Source of the DNA: CAZJYI01 sp964550025
GTDB taxonomy: Bacteria > Verrucomicrobiota > Kiritimatiellia > UBA8416 > CAYOBW01
Direction of reading: 5' to 3'
NCBI GenBank assembly: GCA_964550025.1
Contig: CAZJYI010000117.1
Location: 1-38,109, forward strand
Length of the DNA: 38,109 bases
The notes under the pieces are model-generated. The model had not been told where the DNA came from. It ran no database searches and saw only the letters and a list, made by a program, of their open reading frames with translations. Below, in pieces: positions 1-6,639 of the stretch; position 1 is the first letter of the stretch, and every line of letters starts with the position of its first letter. Position numbers and translations under genes: made by a program.

Positions 1-121
1 AAGCTAGCACTACTGGCGAGCGGAACCACAACCCACGCAACTGCCATGCGCCCGTTGTTACGTCATGAGATGGACTAAGCGAGGCGAATAAGTGTACCAT
101 GGGTATACGTGGGATGGGATC
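1..121. other. left-edge non-coding stretch
   Basis: No convincing reading frame or RNA structure is visible in these first 121 bases. The segment holds the upstream region of the small membrane protein that begins at 122. A purine-rich GGGATGGGATC run lies directly before that start and is only a weak ribosome-binding site. The window edge may cut an upstream gene whose end is not recognisable here. Confidence 0.4.
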
Positions 122-595
122 ATGAAGAAGTACATTCTGGCGGGCGTCGGCATTCCGACGGGCTGTCTGCTCGTCATGTTTCTCGTGGCGCAGGCCCGAC
201 TTGCACACCGTCGCATTCGTGCCACGGGGCATGTGCTTTTCTGGACGGAAGCAGCTCAAATGTCGGAGACCAGGCTAGAGGCCTACGATGCCCTTCGTCG
301 TCGCGTTGGACTCCACAGTTACACCATTGACCTCATCGATGCGGGGGACAAGACGTCGGTGCCTGTCCTGATTGATCTCTTGGCAAGTGATGAGGCGCAA
401 GCAGCATACGCCCACGAGAGCTACTCGTGCATCTGGGGGCATCTGCTCGAAGCCCTTACTACCATCACCAAACAAGATTTCGGAACGAATGCCGGCGCAT
501 GGAAACACTGGTGGGATACCGAAGGTACGAACATGCCTGAAGGTGTCTTCTGCCCGAAATCAAGAAGGAGGGTCATCCCTGAACCATACCAGTGA
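122..595 (+). CDS. small membrane-anchored HEAT-repeat-like protein
   Basis: A 157-residue hypothetical protein. It opens with MKKYILAGVGIPTGCLLVMF, a basic start followed by one hydrophobic segment of about 18 residues, so it is either membrane-anchored or exported. The rest is soluble and helical. The segment SVPVLIDLLASDEAQ, followed by LLEALTTITKQDFGTNAGAW and KHWW, resembles the last repeat of HEAT-repeat proteins, which often end in a G-x-x-x-x-W-x-x-WW pattern. I chose the ATG at 122 over a GTG at 92 because it places the hydrophobic stretch at the N terminus. The frame stays open after the stop at 593-595 and merges with the aminotransferase remnant beginning near 662, probably by chance. 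Function is unknown, and HEAT-like is an impression from one repeat. Confidence 0.65.
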   Translation: MKKYILAGVGIPTGCLLVMFLVAQARLAHRRIRATGHVLFWTEAAQMSETRLEAYDALRRRVGLHSYTIDLIDAGDKTSVPVLIDLLASDEAQAAYAHESYSCIWGHLLEALTTITKQDFGTNAGAWKHWWDTEGTNMPEGVFCPKSRRRVIPEPYQ

Positions 596-661
596 TACCA
601 AATCGGATTCACGTCACTCGTCTGCAGCCGACGCCACACTACGTTACGCCCATGTACGAAA

Positions 662-1330
662 TCGGCCTTCAGCTTCAACCAGTATAAGATCATCAGCTGC
701 GGCGAAGGCGGCGCCTGCGCCACGTCGAACCCCGCGTTCGTCGAACGGGCCTTCATGGCACACGACGGAAGCTGTGGCGTCTGGCCCGAAACGGGTGATA
801 TGAACGAGTCCTTCTTCTGCGGCGGCAATTACCGTTTCAACGAGTTGAACGCCGCCATGCTGCGACGGCAGGCACGACGGCTGGACCGGATTCTCGACCG
901 TTTGCAGGAGACACGCCGCTTCGTCACGGAGCGGCTCGAACTCCCCTCCGGTGCGCGTCTCGTCAGGAGCCACGACGAGTCCGGCAACTGCGGAGTGTGT
1001 TTTCTCGTCCGGGCGGAGAGCGTCGCGCTGGCCGAGCACATCGAGGCCGCAATTCATCCTCATATCCCATCTCACCGCCCCATCAACTCGGGCCGTCACG
1101 TTTACTCCGCCTGGGATGTGATCAGCAAGAAGGCCGGCGGACACCATCCCGACTGGGACTGCTTCCGGCACCCGAAGAACCGCCACATCGCCACGCACTA
1201 CGAACGCCCGCTCAAGCGCACAGACGCGACACTTTCGCAGACGGTGCTATGTCAGACGCCCTATCGCTGGAGCAGAACCCGACGGCGAAAGGCCGTTGAC
1301 GCGGTGAACGCGGCGTTAGCGACGCTCAAG
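662..1330 (+). pseudogene. 3' remnant of a DegT/DnrJ/EryC1/StrS-type aminotransferase
   Basis: From about 668 this frame reads FSFNQYKIISCGEGGACATS, which matches the S-x-x-x-x-K-x-x-x-x-G-E-G-G signature around the pyridoxal-phosphate lysine of the DegT/DnrJ/EryC1/StrS sugar aminotransferase family. The Lys codon is at 686-688. It continues with GNYRFNELNAAM at about 827-862, the conserved N-Y-R-x-x-E-L-x-A-A block, and with a helical C-terminal end (PYRWSRTRRRKAVDAVNAAL). Only the C-terminal half or so is present. The roughly 200 residues that should precede the lysine, including most cofactor and substrate contacts, are absent, and 596-661 resembles nothing. There is no start codon ahead of the lysine in this frame; the first ATG is at 755, after it. 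There is no stop either, since the frame runs straight into the signal-peptide-like start of the next gene. It is a truncated remnant and almost certainly not an active transaminase. Confidence 0.8.
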
Positions 1331-3004
1331 GGAGCTGCCGCGGGTGTGGCACTGCTTCTGGCGGTCGCCGCCCCGGCCGCGGTCCCCACATCCGGCTCGG
1401 CTCAGACAAACCTCCTGTACACCACCCCCGCGGGCATCGTGTTTGACGTCACCGCCGAGGGGTTGACGCGCGTCGGCATGGAAGGTCGCACGCTTGCCGC
1501 CGGCAACTGGTCCGCCTTCAACGCGGAACACTGGTTCTCGAAGGGCCGCACGAATGGACCGGTACGCGCAAAGGAGTACCAAGAGAAGAAGCTGGAAATC
1601 GTGTCGCCGACCCTGGCCCGGGTCCGTCACGTGCGGGACGACATCATTTGCCTGTTCGAGTATGCCTTTGACAGTGAGGACGTCACGATCACTGCGCGTG
1701 TCGAGAATAACCACCCCGAGGCGGAGCTGTGCGTGACGGGCTTCCGCGGCCTGACCTTCACGTTCGACCGCCCCCCGGAGGGGCTTCACCACGCTATGCA
1801 CCCCAGTTACTCCCAGGCTCATGGCATCGGGATCTGCCATCCCAGCCACCAGAACAGGATCGGCGGACGCTATGCGATTGATGACTCCCTCGGTGTCGGC
1901 ATCTCGCCGTGGAACGGAGGCCTGGAGCGAACACTGATTCTCTTCGACTACGGGAGCTGGGCTGCAAACAAGCGTGAAAACGATCCGGTCCGCAGGCTGA
2001 TCGTCCTGCGCCCCGCCGCCATCCCCCCCCGCGGCGCCCGCACGTTCGACATCCGCCTGCGCGTCAGCCCGAACCGGGATTGGAAGCACCTGCTCCAACC
2101 CTATCGCGAGCACTTCCAGCGCGCCTTCGGCCCGGTGCGCTACCGAAGCGACTCACGCTGGATCGCCACCGACTACCTGAACCACAGCCAGGCCGCCGTC
2201 TCCCCCACGAACCCGTACGGCTTCCACGGCGGGCACCGGCGCATTGACACGCTCGAGGGCGCCACGGCTTTCTGCGACAAGGTCCTGCCGACACTGAAGA
2301 ACTGCGACGGCCAGGCCATCATCGTCTGGGGCCAGGGCGGCGACGACCCGCGCCGCGAGATGTATCGCGCCGATTTCGACATACTGCCGCCGGAGGTCGA
2401 GAAACAGTGGAAGGCTATCATCGCGCCGCGCTTCAAATCCGCCGGCGTCGGGCTCGGCGTCACCACGCGCCCGCGCCACCTCGCTGTGCGCAAGGACTGG
2501 GTGCACGACCGGACGATCGACATCAACCCGGACGATCCCGGCCACCGCAGCATGCTCTGGCAACGGTTCGAGCGCATGATCGAGCGGGGCTGCACGCACT
2601 TCTATCTCGACAGTTTCGGGGCCTCCTTCGAGGACGTGAAGCTGATGCGCTGGCTGCGCGAGAAGCTCGGCCCGGACATCCTGACCTACGCCGAACACCA
2701 GTGCGACGCCATCGTCCCTTTCACCGGCGGCTACAGCGAGACCACGCTGCACGCCGACAAGCCGGGCGAAGCCCCGCACTACCGTCTCTGGTCCGGCGTC
2801 CGCAACTGGGAGATCTACCGCTTCCTCTGCCCCGGCGCCCGGATTGCCACGCGTCTCTACCAGGTGAAGGGCACCCCCCCTGACGACACCGAATCCGTCG
2901 ACCGTTGGTGCGCCCGGCACGACATCATCCCCCTCCTCCCGTTCAACGGTTTCAAACAACGCGCGGAAGGCATCAAGGCGATCCAGGATGAGGCGAAGCG
3001 ATGA
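1304..3004 (+). CDS. secreted TIM-barrel glycoside-hydrolase-like protein (5' end fused to aminotransferase remnant)
   Basis: A 566-residue protein if started at GTG 1304. That start gives a signal peptide (NAALATLK, then AAAGVALLLAVAAPAAV, then a small-residue cleavage region before about residue 35). A GAAAGG sequence lies about 9 bases upstream. The open frame continues upstream to an ATG at 755 through the aminotransferase remnant, so a 749-residue fusion product cannot be excluded. The first 250 or so residues look like the beta-sandwich of a glycosidase. The second half looks like a (beta/alpha)8 barrel: IIVWGQGGDD, GVGLGVTTRPR, and HFYLDSFG with Asp436 at the end of a strand, then YAEHQCD with Glu464. 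The Asp/Glu positions suggest a glycosidase of the GH31/GH36 kind, but no family is firmly recognisable. Nearby sulfatase, esterase and glycosidase genes support a role in polysaccharide breakdown. Confidence 0.65.
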   Translation: MNAALATLKGAAAGVALLLAVAAPAAVPTSGSAQTNLLYTTPAGIVFDVTAEGLTRVGMEGRTLAAGNWSAFNAEHWFSKGRTNGPVRAKEYQEKKLEIVSPTLARVRHVRDDIICLFEYAFDSEDVTITARVENNHPEAELCVTGFRGLTFTFDRPPEGLHHAMHPSYSQAHGIGICHPSHQNRIGGRYAIDDSLGVGISPWNGGLERTLILFDYGSWAANKRENDPVRRLIVLRPAAIPPRGARTFDIRLRVSPNRDWKHLLQPYREHFQRAFGPVRYRSDSRWIATDYLNHSQAAVSPTNPYGFHGGHRRIDTLEGATAFCDKVLPTLKNCDGQAIIVWGQGGDDPRREMYRADFDILPPEVEKQWKAIIAPRFKSAGVGLGVTTRPRHLAVRKDWVHDRTIDINPDDPGHRSMLWQRFERMIERGCTHFYLDSFGASFEDVKLMRWLREKLGPDILTYAEHQCDAIVPFTGGYSETTLHADKPGEAPHYRLWSGVRNWEIYRFLCPGARIATRLYQVKGTPPDDTESVDRWCARHDIIPLLPFNGFKQRAEGIKAIQDEAKR

Positions 3005-3187
3005 CCTTCTACGCTACGTGACATTCAATGCCGTCCGGGACGGAACCCGACGCGTATTCGTGGCGGACATGGCGGAGTTGATCTCGTAGAAAGAGGGCAT
3101 CTGAAAAGGTCCTGAGGGTAATCCCGCCGAGATTCCCCCCAATACGGGCGTTTGGCGGCGGCTGTACTGCGCCGCGCCCTCCCCGTC
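3005..3187. other. intergenic region between convergent genes
   Basis: This 183-base stretch lies between the stop of the hydrolase-like gene and the stop of the minus-strand beta-solenoid pseudogene. A 33-residue overlapping frame (2988-3089) enters it but has no support. I see no strong hairpin followed by a T-run that would mark a terminator. Confidence 0.4.
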
Positions 3188-4089
3188 TCAGTCTCTCACG
3201 CCCCCGTCGTCCATGCTCTTCTCAATCCGCGCAATCCTCGCGAGTAGCCCGCTCAGCGTTGCCTCCTGCTCGACGAGTCGTTGCTGCTGGTTGCGGATGA
3301 CGGACTGCAGGGCCGCGGTCGTGCTCTCGTTCTGGACCCCGATGTACCAGGCATCCTTGAGACCCGTGATCCCGATATACTCGGACGTTCCCGCAGCAGC
3401 CGCTGAACCGCCGATCGTCATGTCGTCGCGGGTATCTACGCGGCCGAAGACCTGCAGTGTGCCGCCGACTTCGGCGGCGTCCTCCACGTACAGGTCCCCG
3501 TCAGACGTCGCATAGGAGGGGATCCCGGCATCCCCGATGCGGACCTCGTCGCCCACGATCTGAAGCCGGCCTTGAGGGGAGCTGGTCCCGATACCCAGGC
3601 GATCGGCGGAGCCGTCGAGAAACAGCAGGTTTGCGTCCATATTGCCCTCAAAACGCAGGTCGATGCTCGCCCCGGACTCGTTGTAAACACCCGCCGCGTC
3701 GCTGCGGAGGAACTGGCTGGAATCCAGTGAGTCTAACAGGTCCGCGTCGAGTCCGGAGCCGGTGCCGTCACGGATCGTGGGATTGGGGTATATCCCGCGC
3801 AAGTCCCCGCCTGCGGCATCGCCATACTTCACGACCTGATCGTAGCGCACGGCATCGGTCGCGTACGAGCCACCCCTGAGGTTCTTGATCTGACGGTCGT
3901 TGGGTTGCCGTCGTAGATACTGAACACGATCCGCTCCCGACCGTTGACCAGTTCCGAGCCGTCAACCAGCCGTCCCTGGTAGTTGATCAGTCCCGGAACA
4001 ACCGTCTGTGCCGGGGCGCCCGGCACCATGGCAATACTGGTCAAAGCCGCCACCGCCAAACTTACCCACCAACTGCTTCCTCCACGCAT
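3188..4089 (-). pseudogene. secreted tail-fibre-like beta-solenoid protein, frameshifted
   Basis: Two minus-strand frames form one broken gene. The first (4089 down to about 3900) has a strong ribosome-binding site (GGGAGGTGAG), the signal peptide MRGGSSWWVSLAVAALTSIA and the block LINYQGRLVDGSELVNG, typical of secreted repeat proteins that resemble phage tail fibres. The second (from about 3910 to 3188) reads NDRQIKNLRGGSYATDAVRY, the N-L-x-x-G-x-x-x-T-D-A-V neck motif, then LLDSLDSSQFLRSD, RLGIGTSSPQGRL and a C-terminal coiled coil (ALQSVIRNQQQRLVEQEATL). The switch falls near 3896-3910 around CCCAACGACC. Relatives usually carry about 100 residues between the FSIYDG-like strand and the neck, and a longer segment after WYIGVQN, so in-gene deletions are likely as well as the frame change. 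The protein would have been a secreted surface fibre. Its sequencing accuracy is unverified. Confidence 0.75.
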
Positions 4090-4234
4090 GACTCACCTCC
4101 CGCTCTGTGTTCGTTGCACGCTGCCGCCTCGGATACTTTGCCGGGCGGCCGTTCGCCACACAACCCAATTTGTTCTCTCACATCGCATAATCGGAGATTG
4201 ACGCCGGTCAACTGGTGGGCTAGTTGAACTCCCC
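4090..4234. promoter_or_regulatory. divergent intergenic region (fibre pseudogene / acetylesterase)
   Basis: This 145-base gap between two divergently transcribed genes must hold the promoters for both. The minus-strand gene has a clear ribosome-binding site immediately beside its start (reverse complement of 4090-4105). The plus-strand esterase has none that I can see in its 20 upstream bases. I found no -35/-10 pair with acceptable spacing, so promoter positions are not assigned. Confidence 0.35.
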
Positions 4235-5056
4235 ATGAAGATTCTCACGTTCATAGCGATAACGTTGGTTGCCGCGGGCATGGCGCGGGGCAAGGAGAGG
4301 AGCGCGGCGAAAGTGCAACTACCTGCGAAGGACAGCGTCCACCTCTTCCTGCTGGCCGGTCAGTCGAACATGGCGGGCCGGGGCAAGGTAGAAGAGGAAG
4401 ACCGGAAACCCCATCCACGGGTCTTTGCCTTCTCGAAAGACGGAACGTGGAAACACGCCGTGGATCCCGTCCACTACGACAAACGCTCCGCCGGCGTGGG
4501 ACTCGGCAGATCATTCGCGATCGTCCTGGCCGAGAGGCACAAGAACATCTCGATCGGCCTCATTCCGGCGGCCTGCGGCGGATCGCCGATTTCCACGTGG
4601 GAGCCGGGCGGATACCATGGGCAGACGAAGAGCCACCCCTACGACGACGCCATCAAGCGCGCCCGGCTCGCGATGAAGGACGGTATGCTGAAGGGCATTC
4701 TCTGGCACCAGGGCGAAAGCGACTGCAACCCGAAATGCGCCGCGCTGTACGAAAGGAAGCTGCGCGATCTCGTCGCGCGGTTCAGGAAAGAGCTCGAGGC
4801 GCCGAACCTGCCGTTCATCATCGGCCAACTGGGCCAATTCGCCAACCGACCCTGGAACGACAACACAGGGACGGTGAACGAAGCGCATCTCTCGATATCC
4901 AAAGACACCCCGGCAGTCGGTTTCGTGCCGTCCGACGGCCTCACCGCCAAGCGCGACAACGTGCATTTCAACGCAGAGTCACTGAGGGAATTCGGAAAGC
5001 GATACGCGGAGGCATACGCCATCGTTGCGGCCAGGAATGCAGGGACGCGCAAATGA
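4235..5056 (+). CDS. secreted SGNH acetylesterase (sialate O-acetylesterase/CE6-like)
   Basis: A 273-residue carbohydrate esterase. The signal peptide is MKILTFIAITLVAAGMARG. The block LFLLAGQSNMAGRG carries the nucleophile Ser44 in the G-Q-S-N-M motif of the sialate-O-acetylesterase (SASA, formerly DUF303) family. The later blocks AACGGSPIST, WHQGESD and DNVHFNAESL supply the Gly, Asn-equivalent and catalytic Asp/His regions of the SGNH fold. Family members remove O-acetyl groups from sugars, including xylan side groups and sialic acids; the substrate here is not known. Its TGA stop overlaps the ATG of the sulfatase downstream (ATGA at 5053-5056), so the two are translationally coupled and probably act on the same decorated glycan. 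The start lacks a clear ribosome-binding site, but no better in-frame start gives a signal peptide. Confidence 0.88.
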   Translation: MKILTFIAITLVAAGMARGKERSAAKVQLPAKDSVHLFLLAGQSNMAGRGKVEEEDRKPHPRVFAFSKDGTWKHAVDPVHYDKRSAGVGLGRSFAIVLAERHKNISIGLIPAACGGSPISTWEPGGYHGQTKSHPYDDAIKRARLAMKDGMLKGILWHQGESDCNPKCAALYERKLRDLVARFRKELEAPNLPFIIGQLGQFANRPWNDNTGTVNEAHLSISKDTPAVGFVPSDGLTAKRDNVHFNAESLREFGKRYAEAYAIVAARNAGTRK

Positions 5057-6432
5057 CATCCAGGCCCAACATCATCATCTGCACCTGTGACCAACTCCGC
5101 GCCTTTGAGCTCGGCTGCTACGGCAACGACGTCATCCGCACACCCCATGTGGACCGGCTGGCGGCGGAGGGCGTCCGCTTCGAAACCGCGGTTTCCAACT
5201 ACCCCGTATGCATGGCAGCGCGGTCTGTCCTCCTGTCGGGGCAGTACAACCGCACCTGCACGGGCGGCGTCAGCAACGTCTCCTTCCCAAGCCGGCCGGG
5301 TGACTTCAACATGCCGGAGTACCCGGATTTCGGTCGCCCTCACTTGAAAGACCCGACACTGGCCGAGCTTCTGCGCGAGACTGGCTATCGCACGTCAACC
5401 ATCGGCAAATGGCACATTCACTCCTGGCCCGACGATGTCGGCTTCAACGACTATCTCATCCCGCGTGTCCACCACTGCCACACCGGACAGAACTTCACGG
5501 AAAACGGCAGCCCGGAATTCGTGCCCGACGGATACAGCGTCGATTTCGAGGCCGAGCGGGTGGAGTCGTTCCTGGCGGACCAGGCGGGGAGCGCGGTGCC
5601 GTTCTTTCTCTACTACAACATCTCCGTGCCGCACTGTCCCCTGGCCGACGCCCCCGACGAGTACCGCCTGATGTATCGCCCCGAGGAGATCCCTATCCGC
5701 CCCAACGTGGACCTCGACACACCCCTCGACAGGCAGGACTACTGGTTCAGGGTCTACCGCTACGACTTCCGCTACTACAACCTGCATCTGCCATACACGG
5801 AAGCGCTGCCGGACGGCTACTCCCTGCGCCACCTCATCGCCGAGTACTATGGCGCGACCTCCTGGATGGATGCCGCCGTCGGCAGGATGCTCGGAGCGCT
5901 GGACCGGGCCGGGCTGGCGGACAACACGATTGTGGTATTCACGGCGGACCACGGCGACAACCTCGGCAGCAACGGCCTGGTTCAGAAAGGCGGTCCGACC
6001 GAAGAGTCGATCAGGGTCCCCCTGGTTGTCCGATGGCCCGCCGGGCTCACCGGCCCGGCGGTTAACCGCTCTCATGTGGCCGGTCTCGTGGACATCGCGC
6101 CCACGCTCCTGTCCCTGGCCGGCGTCAGCATTCCCGGGCATTTCCACGGACGAGACCTGTCCCCGCTCTGCCGCGGCGAGCAATCCGAAGCGGAAACATG
6201 CGCCTTCGTGGAAACAGGCGGCGGCGCTGCCATCCGCACACCCGGAAACATGGTCTACCTCCCATTCAACGGCAATGACCGTGTACTGGCTTCAAAGCCG
6301 ACGCAGGTCTACAACCTGACCGAAGACCCGTACCAGGTGCGGAACCTGGCGGGGACAGACGCCCTGGGTGAAGAAACGGCCGAGCTCGTCCCCCGGCTGA
6401 GAGACTGGGACACCGTCATCCCCTGGATGTGA
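5053..6432 (+). CDS. type I sulfatase (S1 family)
   Basis: A 459-residue sulfatase. RPNIIICTCDQLR supplies the first metal-binding Asp (Asp13). NYPVCMAARSVLLSGQ holds the maturation motif C-x-A-x-R, with Cys53 the residue converted to formylglycine and Arg57 its partner. IGKWHIHS holds the conserved Lys-His pair, and VVFTADHGDNLGSNG the second metal site. The enzyme hydrolyses sulfate esters, in this setting most likely on polysaccharides. Cys-type maturation needs an anaerobic (anSME) or aerobic (FGE) maturase, neither of which is in this window. No signal peptide is visible, whereas the coupled upstream esterase has one; either the sulfatase is cytoplasmic or it is exported by another route. 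The start ATG overlaps the esterase stop (ATGA). It is shorter than many secreted S1 sulfatases but complete by its motifs. Confidence 0.93.
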   Translation: MTSRPNIIICTCDQLRAFELGCYGNDVIRTPHVDRLAAEGVRFETAVSNYPVCMAARSVLLSGQYNRTCTGGVSNVSFPSRPGDFNMPEYPDFGRPHLKDPTLAELLRETGYRTSTIGKWHIHSWPDDVGFNDYLIPRVHHCHTGQNFTENGSPEFVPDGYSVDFEAERVESFLADQAGSAVPFFLYYNISVPHCPLADAPDEYRLMYRPEEIPIRPNVDLDTPLDRQDYWFRVYRYDFRYYNLHLPYTEALPDGYSLRHLIAEYYGATSWMDAAVGRMLGALDRAGLADNTIVVFTADHGDNLGSNGLVQKGGPTEESIRVPLVVRWPAGLTGPAVNRSHVAGLVDIAPTLLSLAGVSIPGHFHGRDLSPLCRGEQSEAETCAFVETGGGAAIRTPGNMVYLPFNGNDRVLASKPTQVYNLTEDPYQVRNLAGTDALGEETAELVPRLRDWDTVIPWM

Positions 6433-6454
6433 ATAAGGGGACGCGGCCGCCCGC

Positions 6455-6635
6455 ATACGCAGCGCGGATATCCCACATCCCGTAGCGCCCCGCTCCCGCG
6501 GGGTGACATGTAGCGCGGAAATCCGCGCAGGCGCATGGGAAAACGGGAATGGGAAAGCGAGAACACGGCCCCCGGTCACGTCTCTCTGCTGCCATTCCCC
6601 ACACATGCTCACGCGCGGATATCCGCGCTACGGGA
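6455..6635. repeat. cluster of REP-like palindromes (family A, copy 1)
   Basis: The intergenic gap after the sulfatase holds several short palindromes. A partial unit GCAGCGCGGATATCC lies near 6460. TAGCGCCCCGCTCCCGCGGG at 6483-6502 can fold on itself. TAGCGCGGAAATCCGCGC at 6511-6528 and the exact 16-base palindrome GCGCGGATATCCGCGC at 6613-6628 stand in inverted orientation about 85 bases apart. The block 6511-6631 is related to 15457-15583: both share CCGGTCAC followed by CTCTCT, and CATGCTCAC before the right arm. The layout resembles REPIN elements mobilised by RAYT transposases, one of which lies at 36862. Confidence 0.7.
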
Positions 6636-6639
6636 GGAA

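Noticed and set aside
2988..3089. 33-residue overlapping frame after the first hydrolase, reading RRVFVADMAELIS near its end
   Set aside because: It looks mildly protein-like and could be a frameshifted tail of the hydrolase, but it is too short and lacks any motif or ribosome-binding site to support that.
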